NCBI GenBank assembly: GCA_031256615.1 | Contig: JAIRQG010000056.1 | Span: forward strand, 1-8,901 | Direction of reading: 5' to 3' | Length of the DNA stretch: 8,901 bases | Origin: Candidatus Methanoplasma sp. | GTDB taxonomy: Archaea; Thermoplasmatota; Thermoplasmata; Methanomassiliicoccales; Methanomethylophilaceae | Shown: one piece after another, positions 1-7,725 of the stretch | Position numbering within the stretch: the stretch's first letter is position 1 | Layout of the letters: the number at the start of each line of letters is the position of its first letter | Notes under the pieces: model-generated | The model's database searches: none | What the model was told of the DNA's origin: nothing | What the model saw: only the letters and a program-made list of their open reading frames with translations | Made by a program: the position numbers and the translations under genes

Positions 1-76
1 TAATCTAGTCCGGTAAGGTGGCGGTCTCGAAAACCGCTGGCGTTCCGCCTCGGGAGTTCGAATCTCCTCCTCGGCG
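1..76 (+). tRNA. trnS: tRNA-Ser (anticodon CGA), 5' end cut off by window edge
   Basis: Decodes the serine codon UCG. The anticodon stem is GCGGT (21-25) with ACCGC (33-37) around the loop CTCGAAA; the anticodon CGA is at 28-30. The extra arm is long, as in class II tRNAs: GGCG (39-42), loop TTC, CGCC (46-49). The T arm is GGGAG (52-56), loop TTCGAAT, CTCCT (64-68). The 3' acceptor strand is CCTCGGC (69-75) with discriminator G at 76, the base expected for serine tRNAs. The window opens at what should be U8-A9, so only the seven 5' acceptor bases (predicted GCCGAGG) are missing. CC follows at 77-78 but then T, so CCA is not encoded and must be added after transcription. A TTTT run at 79-82 probably ends transcription. 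Confidence 0.95.
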
Positions 77-167
77 CCTTTTCATCCCTTACCATAGCCA
101 TGCATTCAGAGTAATATCGTTAGTTTAACGTATATCATATCCCATACGGCAATTGAAAGGTGCTGAA

Positions 168-746
168 ATGAGAGACCGAAGGTTGATCTTGACCAGAAAC
201 ATTGCAGTGAATGAGATCCCGATAGCAATTGATGTCTCTAAGGAAGAGCTCGGAGAGGACTATCTCGCAGAGAAAGATTTCTTGGAAACAATAAACACGC
301 CTTCTGCATTCTGCAAAGTAATAACATACAACAGACAATTCGCCGGTTTTGCGATATGCCAGGTGTTCGGCCCGGATAAGGTGGACAAGATGCTTCATCT
401 TCCCGATTCTCCGGGAAAGGACAAACTCCTTTCCAAAGAAAAGATCGGACTTTTTGATGCAGTCGCCGTAAGCAAGGCCTTCCGCAGACTCGGCCTGGGC
501 ACGGAGCTTTTCGCTGCCTGCAACAGCGAGTTCTCTACCCGAGAAGTGGATGCTGTCTGCGCCATGGCATGGAAGAGCGTCGACGGCACCATCAGCACCG
601 AAGGTATCCTGAGGAGGATGGACCTTACTCCGCAATTAGAGATCCCGGGCTACTGGAACCAAATGGTGGATTCTCCGGGCGGGCACGACTGCCCCATATG
701 CGGTAGGCCGTGCAAGTGCTCCGCGGTCCTTTATTACAAAGGATGA
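168..746 (+). CDS. GNAT-family N-acetyltransferase with C-terminal Cys cluster
   Basis: Predicted acetyl-CoA-dependent acetyltransferase of 192 residues; substrate unknown. The acetyl-CoA-binding motif A is seen as R-x-x-G-x-G (R106, G109, G111) after the beta strand GLFDAVAVS, followed by the helix TELFAACNS. The C-terminus carries a compact cysteine group, C175-P-I-C178-G-R-P-C182-K-C184, with H173 nearby, resembling a zinc-binding knuckle. The chosen start is ATG at 168, with the SD AAAGGTG six bases upstream (156-162). A TTG at 153 is in frame and would add five residues but has no SD. No signal peptide or membrane segment is seen, so it is probably cytosolic. It follows the tRNA gene on the same strand and converges on the TerC gene with one base between stops. 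The family call is solid; the substrate (protein N-terminus, amino acid or small molecule) cannot be told. Confidence 0.85.
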   Translation: MRDRRLILTRNIAVNEIPIAIDVSKEELGEDYLAEKDFLETINTPSAFCKVITYNRQFAGFAICQVFGPDKVDKMLHLPDSPGKDKLLSKEKIGLFDAVAVSKAFRRLGLGTELFAACNSEFSTREVDAVCAMAWKSVDGTISTEGILRRMDLTPQLEIPGYWNQMVDSPGGHDCPICGRPCKCSAVLYYKG

Positions 747-747
747 A

Positions 748-1653
748 TCATACTGTTCCGGCTGCCTGCTTTTTCTTTCTTACGTAAAGAGAGAACGCGA
801 TCGTCACGGCCAGAACGGAAAGTATGACCGCCAGCGAGATCAGCACATCCACGTGATAGTGGTCTGCGATCAGCATCTTGACGCCGATGAACGCCAATAT
901 CGCTCCTAAGCCATACTTCAGATATTCCAAGTGTTCCATCGTTCCCTTGATCGCGAAGAACAGCGACCTCAAACCCAGTATGGCAAAGAGGTTGGATGTG
1001 TAGATGATGAATTTATCAGTTGTTATCGCCAGCGCGGCCGGGATCGAATCGAATGCGAACATTATGTCTGTAAGCTCGATGACGATTATGCACAGGAACA
1101 GCGGGGTCATCATCCTCACGCCGTTGCGTACAGTGAACATCTTGTCCCCGTCGTACTCCGGGTGTACATTGAATCTCTTGCTCAGTTTCTCGGCAAGCTT
1201 GCTGTCGCCGTCGCTGTCCTTCTTTCTGACTGTTTTTATAGCTGTGTATATCAGCACCGCACCGAAGATGTACATCATCCAATCAAATGCGTCGAGAAGT
1301 TCCGCCCCTGCAAAAATGAACAGCGCCCTGAACGCGAATGCCCCGATAATCCCGTAGAACAGCGCCTTGTGCTGATACTCATCCGGGACGCTGAAGTATG
1401 CGAAGATTATGATGAACACAAAGAGATTATCAACGCTCATCATCTCTTCTATGACAAATGCGGTGAAGTACTCGGTTGCCGGGGCGGACCCCATCTCAAA
1501 ATATATCATTACGCCGAACGCAAGTGCCAGACCTATCCAGAACGCCGTCATCATCAGCGCTCTTTTCGTCGAGATGTGCTTCGCGCCGCGGTTAAGGATC
1601 CCCATGTCGACAGAGAACATCACAATGATTACTGTGAAGAATATCGCCCACAT
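748..1653 (-). CDS. TerC-family integral membrane protein (probable metal exporter)
   Basis: A 301-residue polytopic membrane protein with about eight or nine hydrophobic segments and a charged loop near residues 142-172. Family hallmarks are E69-E70 and S73-V-D75-N-L-F-V-F, and a second motif E193-L-T-D196 with F-D202-S-I-P-A. These conserved acidic residues lie within membrane segments. TerC was named for tellurite resistance. Characterised relatives (Alx and the Bacillus YceF/YkoY proteins) act in Mn2+ export, which is the likely role here by family. The start is the first ATG after an in-frame TGA. No good SD is adjacent; a G-rich stretch lies at 1678-1686, too far away for an ordinary SD. 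The gene lies 68 bases after dnaJ on the same strand, so it may be the operon's last gene or use its own weak TATA-like TTTTATGC (1709-1716). Confidence 0.93.
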   Translation of the reverse strand: MWAIFFTVIIVMFSVDMGILNRGAKHISTKRALMMTAFWIGLALAFGVMIYFEMGSAPATEYFTAFVIEEMMSVDNLFVFIIIFAYFSVPDEYQHKALFYGIIGAFAFRALFIFAGAELLDAFDWMMYIFGAVLIYTAIKTVRKKDSDGDSKLAEKLSKRFNVHPEYDGDKMFTVRNGVRMMTPLFLCIIVIELTDIMFAFDSIPAALAITTDKFIIYTSNLFAILGLRSLFFAIKGTMEHLEYLKYGLGAILAFIGVKMLIADHYHVDVLISLAVILSVLAVTIAFSLYVRKKKQAAGTV

Positions 1654-1721
1654 TATCGGTGTTTCTATCGTTCGGGTCCCCTCCCTTTCTTCACAGTATC
1701 ATGATACGCATAAAAGAATGT

Positions 1722-2855
1722 TCATAGATCGTCAAGTTTCTGTCTCAGCTTCGATTTGCTTTTAGAGGGTTTCTTTCCTGCGCGTTCGTCCAGTTTGGCA
1801 AGGAGCTCTTTCTCATAGGGAGATACTTTGCTCGGAACTTCCATCATCACGCGGACGAACATGTTCCCCCTTGTGTTCTGGTTCAGCTTGGGGAGTCCTT
1901 TGCCCGCTATCCTCAGGACGCCTCCGACCTGGGTCCCGGGAGGTATGGTCAGCGATATCGTTTCTTCGTCTATCGTTTTAACGGTCTCCTCTCCTCCCAG
2001 AACAAGTCTGGAATACGTCGTGGAGACCTCCGACCACAGGTTCATCCCATCCCTTCTGAAATTCTTATCTCCCTTTACATGGATCACCACTATCAGGTCT
2101 CCGGGCGGCCCTCCGTTGTATCCCGCGTCCCCCGCTCCGGCCACTCTGAGCCTCATGTCCTCTTCCACGCCTTTCGGGATATCCACCGATACTTTGGATG
2201 ATACGTTGTTTCTTCCGGAACCTCTGCACTTGGGGCAGCGTTCCCTGAAGGACCTTCCGGTGCCGCCGCATGCGGAGCAGTCCCCGACGGAGACCATATT
2301 CCCGAACGGCGTGCGGCTCACCCTTTGCACCTGGCCCGCTCCGTTGCATGTCTGGCACATTTCTACTTTTCCGTCTTTGCCGCCGGTTCCCCTGCAGTCC
2401 CCGCAGGGAACTGAATGAGGAACGGAGAGTTCCACGGTCTTCCCTTTAAGCACGTCGGAAAGAGTGATCTCAAGATCGTATCTCAGGGATTCCCCCTGTC
2501 TCTGGGAGTTCCTGGACCTCGACTGCGGTCTCCTTCCGAACATGCTGCCGAAGATGTCTCCGAATATATCGCTGATATCGTCCGCGTGGGTGAAGTCGTC
2601 CCAGGAGAATCCTCCTTTGCCGAATTGGTTGTTGACCCCTGCGTGTCCGTACTGGTCGTAGAGCTTCCGCTTCTCCTCATCGGAAAGAACTTCGTAAGCT
2701 TCGGATACTTCCTTGAATTTAGCTTCCGCTTCTTCCTTTGAGAGATCGGTCACATCCGGATGGTATTTCTTCGCAAGAGAGCGGTATGCCTTCTTGATAT
2801 CATCCTGTGACGCGTCCTTGCCGACGCCCAGTATTTCGTAGTAGTCTCCGGGCAT
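1722..2855 (-). CDS. dnaJ: Molecular chaperone DnaJ (type I Hsp40)
   Basis: Cytosolic co-chaperone that binds unfolded protein and stimulates DnaK ATPase activity. All parts of a type I DnaJ are present in 377 residues. The J domain spans 1-70 with HPD at 32-34. A Gly/Phe-rich linker runs about 78-112, with repeated DIFG/SMFG motifs. The zinc domain has four CxxCxGxG repeats starting at C151, C167, C193 and C207. The two beta-sandwich substrate domains and dimerisation end follow from about residue 220, and the C-terminus is lysine-rich. The ATG at 2855 lies 10 bases after the dnaK stop. The SD-like AAGGT overlaps that stop (TAAGGT), so translation is probably coupled. The length matches bacterial DnaJ (about 375). 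No damage is seen. Confidence 0.98.
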   Translation of the reverse strand: MPGDYYEILGVGKDASQDDIKKAYRSLAKKYHPDVTDLSKEEAEAKFKEVSEAYEVLSDEEKRKLYDQYGHAGVNNQFGKGGFSWDDFTHADDISDIFGDIFGSMFGRRPQSRSRNSQRQGESLRYDLEITLSDVLKGKTVELSVPHSVPCGDCRGTGGKDGKVEMCQTCNGAGQVQRVSRTPFGNMVSVGDCSACGGTGRSFRERCPKCRGSGRNNVSSKVSVDIPKGVEEDMRLRVAGAGDAGYNGGPPGDLIVVIHVKGDKNFRRDGMNLWSEVSTTYSRLVLGGEETVKTIDEETISLTIPPGTQVGGVLRIAGKGLPKLNQNTRGNMFVRVMMEVPSKVSPYEKELLAKLDERAGKKPSKSKSKLRQKLDDL

Positions 2856-2865
2856 TCATCTTACC

Positions 2866-4722
2866 TTATTTTTCGTCGTCATCCACGATCTTGTAGTCAG
2901 CGTCGACGAACTCTTCTTTGCCGCCGTCGTTCGGATCGGTATCCTTTGGATCCTGCGCCTGCTGCTGTTGCTGAGCCGCTTCCTGGTATATCCTCTGGCT
3001 AATGGGGCCCATTGCCTTCATCAGCGCGTCCAATTTCGACCTTACCGTTTCTGCGCTGTCCCCTTTCATCGCACTCTCAAGGTCTGCGGTGGCAGCCTCG
3101 ACGGCCGCCCTCTCTTCCTGCGAGACCTTCTCTCCAAGCTCGTCCAGCGATTTGCGGACCGAGTGTATCATCGTTTCCGCCTGGTTCTTTGCTTCTATGA
3201 GCTCCAGTTTCTTCTTGTCCGCATCCGCGAACTTCTCGGCCTGTTTCACAAGCTCGCCTATCTCATCCTTAGAGAGTTTGTTGCTGGAAGCAATCGTGAT
3301 CATTTGTTCTTTTCCTGTTCCCTTGTCCTTCGCGGAGACGTTTATTATTCCGTTCGCGTCGATGTCGAAGGTGACCTCGATCTGAGGCATTCCGCGGGGT
3401 GCGGGAAGTATGCCTTGAAGTATGAATCTCCCCAGCGATGTGTTGTCCGCAGCCATCTTCCTCTCGCCTTGGACGATATTGATCTCGACCGACGGCTGAT
3501 TGTCCACGGCGGTGGAGAATATCTGCGCCCTCTTTGTCGGGATGGTAGTGTTCCTTTCTATCAGTGTGGTTGCAATGCCTCCGAGCGTCTCTATCCCCAG
3601 CGACAGCGGGGTAACGTCCAAGAGCAGGACATCCTTCACGTCCCCTGAAAGCACCGCCCCCTGGACGGCCGCTCCCATCGAGACGCACTCCATCGGATCT
3701 ATCCCTCTCTGTATCTTCGGCCCAACTATGCCTTCGACGAAGTTCTGCACTATCGGCATTCTGGTCGGCCCTCCGACCATTATGATCTTGTCTATCGAAT
3801 CAGGTGAAAACTTTGAGTCGGATACCGCTTGATCCATCGATTTCCTGCATTTCTGCACTATCGGCCCGACCAGTTCCTCAAGCTTTGCTCTCGTGATCGT
3901 CTGTATCAGGTGCTTCGGCCCGGACGCGTCGGACGATATGAACGGAAGGTTGATCTCCGTCTGCATTGTGGTGGAGAGTTCGATCTTCGCTTTTTCGCAT
4001 GCCTCCCTCACTCTCCAGAATGCCATGTTATCTTTGGAAAGATCTATCCCCGTCTCTTTCTGGAATTGCCCCAGCACATATTTTGTGAGGATCTCGTCCA
4101 TGTCCGACCCTCCGAGCTGTGTGTCCCCGGATGTGGATATCACTTCGAAAACGCCGTCGCTGAAATCCATTATGGTAACATCCAGCGTTCCTCCTCCGAG
4201 GTCGAAGACCATTATCTTTTGGGCGGCTCCGCTTTTCTCGAGGCCATACGCAAGCGCGGCCGCGGTAGGCTCGTTTATTATGCGGACAACTTCTAACCCG
4301 GCAATTGCTCCCGCATCCTTCGTTGCCTGCCTCTGATTGTCATTGAAGTACGCCGGCACCGTTATGACCGCTTTGTCTATGGTCTCGCCAAGGTACGATT
4401 CGGCATCCTTCTTTATTTTCTGGAGTATGAACGCCGAGATCTGCTGCGGAGTGTACTCCTTTCCCAGCGCCGTCACTTTTTCGTTCGAGCCCATTTTTCT
4501 TTTGACGTTCTTTATCGTGCCGTCGGGGTTCGTTACAGCCTGCCTTCTCGCCGGCTCTCCGACCAGCAGCTGACCGTCCTTTGTGAATGCCACATAGGAC
4601 GGGAAGGATTTCCCTCCGACGCTGGTGCCCTCCGCGCTCGGGATCATTGTCGGTCTGCCGCCTTCCATCACCGATGCGGCCGAGTTGCTTGTTCCAAGAT
4701 CTATTCCTATTATTCTCGACAT
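2866..4722 (-). CDS. dnaK: Molecular chaperone DnaK (Hsp70)
   Basis: ATP-driven Hsp70 that binds exposed hydrophobic segments with DnaJ and GrpE. From ATG 4722 it has 618 residues. The ATPase domain shows [10 protein letters not shown] (5-14), the phosphate-binding DLGGGTLD (174-181) and [11 protein letters not shown] (313-323). The interdomain linker is [10 protein letters not shown] (363-372). The beta substrate domain is followed by a helical lid and a Gln-rich, then acidic tail (584-618). There is no EEVD end, as expected for the bacterial type. Between residues 77 and 92 it lacks the roughly 25-residue insertion present in E. coli DnaK, the form known from archaea and Gram-positive bacteria. 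The start is set by homology ([11 protein letters not shown]) with GTGA just upstream. A GTG at 4731 would add three residues and overlap the grpE stop. The ATG lies five bases after the grpE stop, implying one transcript. Confidence 0.98.
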   Translation of the reverse strand: MSRIIGIDLGTSNSAASVMEGGRPTMIPSAEGTSVGGKSFPSYVAFTKDGQLLVGEPARRQAVTNPDGTIKNVKRKMGSNEKVTALGKEYTPQQISAFILQKIKKDAESYLGETIDKAVITVPAYFNDNQRQATKDAGAIAGLEVVRIINEPTAAALAYGLEKSGAAQKIMVFDLGGGTLDVTIMDFSDGVFEVISTSGDTQLGGSDMDEILTKYVLGQFQKETGIDLSKDNMAFWRVREACEKAKIELSTTMQTEINLPFISSDASGPKHLIQTITRAKLEELVGPIVQKCRKSMDQAVSDSKFSPDSIDKIIMVGGPTRMPIVQNFVEGIVGPKIQRGIDPMECVSMGAAVQGAVLSGDVKDVLLLDVTPLSLGIETLGGIATTLIERNTTIPTKRAQIFSTAVDNQPSVEINIVQGERKMAADNTSLGRFILQGILPAPRGMPQIEVTFDIDANGIINVSAKDKGTGKEQMITIASSNKLSKDEIGELVKQAEKFADADKKKLELIEAKNQAETMIHSVRKSLDELGEKVSQEERAAVEAATADLESAMKGDSAETVRSKLDALMKAMGPISQRIYQEAAQQQQQAQDPKDTDPNDGGKEEFVDADYKIVDDDEK

Positions 4723-4727
4723 TTTTC

Positions 4728-5231
4728 TCACTCTTCCTTCTTTTTTGTGACCTTGACCTTTGGATATCTTATTATCCTTTCATTCAGGCGATATCCTTTC
4801 TGGAACACCTCTGCTATCTCTCCTTCGGTGTCCGCTTCCACTGCGCACAGAGCTTCGTGGATGTTCGGGTCGAATTTGCAGTCCGTTGGGATCTCCGTAA
4901 GACCATTCTCTTCCAGGACCTTCATCAGATTCTGCCTTATTCCCCTTATCCCTGCCACAAGCTCGGTTTCCTCTTTCGCCGTTCCCAATGCCCTGTCCAT
5001 ATCGTCCACGATCGTCAGCAGGCTTACCGCCACGCCGCATATCGCGAACTTTCTGAACTCCTCGCTCTCTTTTTCCGTTCTTTTACGGAAGTTGTCGAAG
5101 TCTGCCTGAAGTCTTCTGGCCATGTTGAGGTACTCTTCAGCTTTGGCGTTGGCCTCGGCAAGAGCGGCCGTCATGTCCTCGGACGCCTCGGCAGCATCCT
5201 CGTCCTTCTTTTTTTTAGACTTCTCAGTCAT
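4728..5231 (-). CDS. grpE: Nucleotide exchange factor GrpE
   Basis: Dimeric exchange factor that releases ADP from DnaK and so resets the folding cycle. It has 167 residues. A charged Lys/Glu N-terminus is followed by a long helix predicted as coiled coil (about 20-60), including R40[11 protein letters not shown], the usual GrpE start of the conserved part. The C-terminal beta domain shows FDPNIHEAL (120-128) and [20 protein letters not shown] (142-161), the family signature that contacts DnaK. The ATG at 5231 is preceded by a perfect SD, GGAGGT (5237-5242), with a five-base spacer, the strongest in this operon. The protein is shorter than E. coli GrpE (197 residues) because of a shorter N-terminal arm. 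It is the first gene of the grpE-dnaK-dnaJ operon and follows the thermosome terminator. Confidence 0.97.
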   Translation of the reverse strand: MTEKSKKKKDEDAAEASEDMTAALAEANAKAEEYLNMARRLQADFDNFRKRTEKESEEFRKFAICGVAVSLLTIVDDMDRALGTAKEETELVAGIRGIRQNLMKVLEENGLTEIPTDCKFDPNIHEALCAVEADTEGEIAEVFQKGYRLNERIIRYPKVKVTKKKEE

Positions 5232-5265
5232 AGGTGACCTCCGGTTAGTTAAACTGATAATAGTG

Positions 5266-5285
5266 AAAAAGGGGCCAAAGGCCCC
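5266..5285 (-). terminator. Hairpin plus T-run terminator after the thermosome gene
   Basis: Read on the minus strand, GGGGCC, loop TTT, GGCCCC (5285 to 5271) forms a perfect six-pair GC stem followed at once by TTTTT (5270-5266). It begins 11 bases after the thermosome stop. Archaea mainly end transcripts at T-runs, so the oligo-T may be the active part. Between this element and the grpE SD only about 23 bases remain, so grpE must either rely on read-through or have a very compact promoter. Confidence 0.8.
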
Positions 5286-5296
5286 GTTTAATGGTT

Positions 5297-6925
5297 TCAG
5301 TCATCATCAACGCTAGACATATCGGGGTTGAATTCCGGCGTTGAACTTCCCCTTGATGCGATGACGTCGTCGATCCTGAGGATCATCACTGCCGCATCGG
5401 TGGCCGAGTTGATCGCCTGTTTGCCGATCCTGAGCGGCTCAATGACGTTCAGCTTGCGCATGTCCTCGATCTTACCGGTGAAGGGGTTCAGGCCTGCATT
5501 GACCTTTCCTTCCTTGTGGGCCTTCCTCATCTGGATGTTGATGTCTATCGGGTCAAGTCCGGCGTTCTCCGCGAGCGTTGTGGAGATGATCTCCATTGCG
5601 GATGCGAAAGCTTCTATGGCAATCTGTTCCCTTCCACCTACGGATGCCGCATAGTCCCTGAGCTGCATGGCGATCTCCATCGCCGTGGAGCCTCCGCCGG
5701 TGACGATCATTCCGTCCTCAATGGAGACCTTAACAACAGACCAGGCATCAACGAGCGATCTCTCGACCTCGTCCGCGACGTGTGTCGTACCGCCCCTGAC
5801 AAGTATGGATACTGTCTTGGGCTCTTTGCATCCGGTAACAAATGTCATCTCCTCGTTCTCGATGACCTTCAGTTCTATGCTCTCGGCAAATCCGAGGTCT
5901 TCTTTGGAGAGTTCCATGATCTTATTGCATATGCTTGCCCCGGTCGATCTTGCCAGCCTTTCCATGTCGGACTTTTTGACACGCCTGCATGCGTATATGC
6001 CTTCTTTTGCGAAGAAGTGCTGTGCAAGGTCATCGATGCCTTTCTGACAGAACAGAACATTTGCGCCTGCTTTCTTGACCTGTGCGACCATGTTCTTGAG
6101 CATGTTCTCTTCTTCCTGCAGGAATGCGGAAAGCTGAGAGGGATCCGTTATCTGGATCTTCGCTTCGATCTCGGTCTTCTTGACCTCGAATGCCGCATCG
6201 ACGACGGCGATCTTCGCGTTGCTTACTTTCTTCGGCATCGCGGGGGAGACCGGCTCTTTGTCGATGATTATGCCTTTGACGAGTTGGGATTCGTCCATGC
6301 TCGCTCCGGCCTTTTTGACCGTCTGTATGTTCTTCAGGTCTGCAGTGTAGTTGCCTTTGGCGTCCTTGTCGATGATCGTCTTGACGGCGTCCACCACCAT
6401 GTCCGCGAAGAACTCTTTGGATCCGCCTACCTGTTTGCTGATCATCGCGTTAGCCGCGATCTGCTTCAGGAGCTTGTCGTCGTTGATGCTCACTTTTGTT
6501 GAGACCTTCTTGAGGACCTCCTGCGCTTTCTGGTTTGCAAGCCTGTATCCGGCGGTGATGATCGTCGGGTGTACATTCGCATCGATCATGTCCGTCGCTT
6601 TCTTCAGGAACTCTCCGGCAAGTATGACGGATGTGGTTGTTCCGTCCCCTACCTCTGCGTCCTGTGTCTTTGCCACCTCTACCAGCATCTTTGCCGCAGG
6701 GTGCTGTACATCCATTTCCTTAAGGATCGTGACACCGTCATTGGTGATCACTACGTCACCCATGGAGTCCACAAGCATCTTGTCCATTCCTCTCGGACCG
6801 AGACTGCTCCTTACCGCGTCGGCGATAGCCCTGGCGGCGGTTATGTTGTTGTACTGTGCGTCTTTTCCTTTGTCTCTTTTCGTCCCTTCCCTGAGGATAA
6901 GGATCGGTGCATTGCCCATGCCCAT
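5297..6925 (-). CDS. ths: Thermosome subunit (group II chaperonin, TCP-1/CCT family)
   Basis: Subunit of the archaeal double-ring chaperonin that encloses and folds proteins using ATP in the cytosol. It has 542 residues, the usual size. TCP-1 signatures are present: [14 protein letters not shown] (39-52), a second around [16 protein letters not shown] (61-76) and [11 protein letters not shown] (88-98). In the C-terminal equatorial half, ERSLVDAW (388-395) and [11 protein letters not shown] (408-418) are seen. The apical domain lies between about residues 215 and 370. The tail is acidic (ending SSVDDD) and lacks the Gly/Met-rich repeat seen in many thermosomes. The start ATG 6925 has the SD GGAGGT (6935-6940) with a nine-base spacer; M3 (6919) is a possible second start. 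A TATA element lies upstream and a terminator downstream, so it is probably its own transcript. The subunit class (alpha or beta) cannot be told here. Confidence 0.98.
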   Translation of the reverse strand: MGMGNAPILILREGTKRDKGKDAQYNNITAARAIADAVRSSLGPRGMDKMLVDSMGDVVITNDGVTILKEMDVQHPAAKMLVEVAKTQDAEVGDGTTTSVILAGEFLKKATDMIDANVHPTIITAGYRLANQKAQEVLKKVSTKVSINDDKLLKQIAANAMISKQVGGSKEFFADMVVDAVKTIIDKDAKGNYTADLKNIQTVKKAGASMDESQLVKGIIIDKEPVSPAMPKKVSNAKIAVVDAAFEVKKTEIEAKIQITDPSQLSAFLQEEENMLKNMVAQVKKAGANVLFCQKGIDDLAQHFFAKEGIYACRRVKKSDMERLARSTGASICNKIMELSKEDLGFAESIELKVIENEEMTFVTGCKEPKTVSILVRGGTTHVADEVERSLVDAWSVVKVSIEDGMIVTGGGSTAMEIAMQLRDYAASVGGREQIAIEAFASAMEIISTTLAENAGLDPIDINIQMRKAHKEGKVNAGLNPFTGKIEDMRKLNVIEPLRIGKQAINSATDAAVMILRIDDVIASRGSSTPEFNPDMSSVDDD

Positions 6926-6948
6926 TTTAATTCAACCTCCAATTATCT

Positions 6949-6969
6949 ATTCCACTCTTATTATGGAAT
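6949..6969. repeat. Inverted repeat in the thermosome leader (possible operator)
   Basis: ATTCCA (6949-6954) and TGGAAT (6964-6969) are exact reverse complements separated by nine bases. The repeat lies between the TATA element and the SD of the thermosome gene, close to the predicted transcription start near 6975. This is where archaeal heat-shock repressors usually bind. The arm sequence does not match the Archaeoglobus HSR1 site (CTAAC-N5-GTTAG), so any regulator is unknown. A six-base arm pair can also arise by chance. Confidence 0.35.
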
Positions 6970-6994
6970 TTCTAAAGGGTTATGGTTTGTTCTT

Positions 6995-7008
6995 CTATAT
7001 AAATATAG
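6995..7008 (-). promoter_or_regulatory. Palindromic TATA element, thermosome promoter (possibly bidirectional)
   Basis: CTATAT-AA-ATATAG is an inverted repeat with a two-base centre. On the minus strand it contains TTTATATA, an archaeal TATA box. That predicts a start near 6975 and a leader of about 50 bases before the thermosome ATG, with room for the SD. On the plus strand the same element reads TATAAATA. It could start transcripts near 7028, upstream of the 7216 gene but downstream of the ATG at 7015. Confidence 0.65.
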
Positions 7009-7014
7009 CCTATA

Positions 7015-7197
7015 ATGCAATTAGGCACAGGAAATGAAAAGGTAGAAAAATTTACAGGAGTCTATACTCCTCTGCAGGGAGATGCAGTTGCTTTAGCACA
7101 ATATGCAGAGAATTATATGATGAGAGGTCCATTCCCAATCGGACCGGAAAACACCGCAATAGCCATATTCATGCGATGTTTGGTACACAGAAAATAA
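7015..7197 (+). CDS. Small hypothetical ORF, 60 residues
   Basis: Not recognised. The frame is bounded by TAG at 7006-7008 upstream and TAA at 7195-7197. The peptide is mixed in character, with [18 protein letters not shown] in the middle and [16 protein letters not shown] after it. It has no signal peptide, cysteine motif or obvious domain. No SD precedes the ATG, and the plus-strand TATA element predicts transcription starting after this ATG, which argues against translation from 7015. It lies 18 bases before the next ORF on the same strand and could be the leading gene of a pair, or a leftover fragment of a longer protein. Base composition is more AT-rich than in the chaperone genes. Confidence 0.35.
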   Translation: MQLGTGNEKVEKFTGVYTPLQGDAVALAQYAENYMMRGPFPIGPENTAIAIFMRCLVHRK

Positions 7198-7215
7198 AAT
7201 CATGAGGAGAATATT

Positions 7216-7725
7216 ATGTCAGGGCAAACACTATTCTTTACCGATGAACCAATAGATGGTCTGGCAACATTCATTAAAGGAGGGAAGGAGTTGGATTATA
7301 TATACAAAAACATGAGATTCGGTTATCTCTACTTTGATAATGTGATCCCGGGGTTGGTTCAATATGTGTTGTGGCAGGGGGCGCCTGTTATGCCCATATT
7401 CGACCTGGCAAAGGACTATCTCAGAAAAGGAGGCGAGACCTTCATCGTGATCGAGGTGTGTCAGGGATATCCCACGCCATCGCATATGCTGATGCCTGAA
7501 ACGGTGCTCGATCTTAAAGATCACATATCCGAAACATGGCCCAGATCATTGCTGGATTCTTTGCCGGACGAACCTGTTGAACCTGCTAAGAGACGTCATG
7601 AGATCGTTAAAGGCGTGGGGGAATTTCTGGGGCCTTCTTATTCAAAGAAAAACCCCTACTTGGAATGGTTCACGAAATATCGTTTGATAGATACAGGAGT
7701 CCAACAACGGAAAAACAGCATCTGA
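7216..7725 (+). CDS. Hypothetical protein, 169 residues
   Basis: Not recognised; no function is proposed. The ATG at 7216 has a clear SD, GAGGAG (7204-7209), with a six-base spacer, which supports real expression. The protein looks soluble and mixed alpha/beta. It has aromatic-rich segments (YIYKNMRFGYLYFDNV, then VQYVLWQGAPVMP), a central strand-like ETFIVIEVCQ, and a charged C-terminal part rich in Glu, Lys and Pro. There is one cysteine, and no membrane span or signal peptide. The last residues (about RLIDTGVQQRKNSI) run into the stretch where the protease remnant begins in another frame, so the natural C-terminus may have been replaced at a recombination junction. Because toxin-antitoxin and decayed genes surround it, a defence or mobile-element cargo gene is possible, but nothing in the sequence shows this. 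Confidence 0.6.
   Translation: MSGQTLFFTDEPIDGLATFIKGGKELDYIYKNMRFGYLYFDNVIPGLVQYVLWQGAPVMPIFDLAKDYLRKGGETFIVIEVCQGYPTPSHMLMPETVLDLKDHISETWPRSLLDSLPDEPVEPAKRRHEIVKGVGEFLGPSYSKKNPYLEWFTKYRLIDTGVQQRKNSI

Noticed and set aside
931..1704. Plus-strand ORF of 257 codons opposite the TerC gene
   Set aside because: A shadow of the TerC codons: charged, low-complexity product with no recognisable domain.
4723..4731. GTG start for dnaK at 4731
   Set aside because: The ATG at 4722 gives the standard N-terminus [11 protein letters not shown], and relatives do not carry three extra residues. GTG remains possible because a GGA-rich stretch precedes it.
4587..5237. Plus-strand ORF of 216 codons opposite grpE and the 5' end of dnaK
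   Set aside because: Antisense of two conserved genes; the Phe/Leu-rich product comes from their Glu/Lys codons.
5516..6502. Plus-strand ORF of 328 codons opposite the thermosome gene
   Set aside because: It is the complement of a clearly conserved thermosome frame. Its product is Cys/His/Asp-rich without domains and has no SD.
6926..7020. CIRCE/HrcA or HSR1-type heat-shock operator
   Set aside because: I looked for TTAGCACTC-type and CTAAC-N5-GTTAG repeats before the thermosome gene and before grpE and saw neither.
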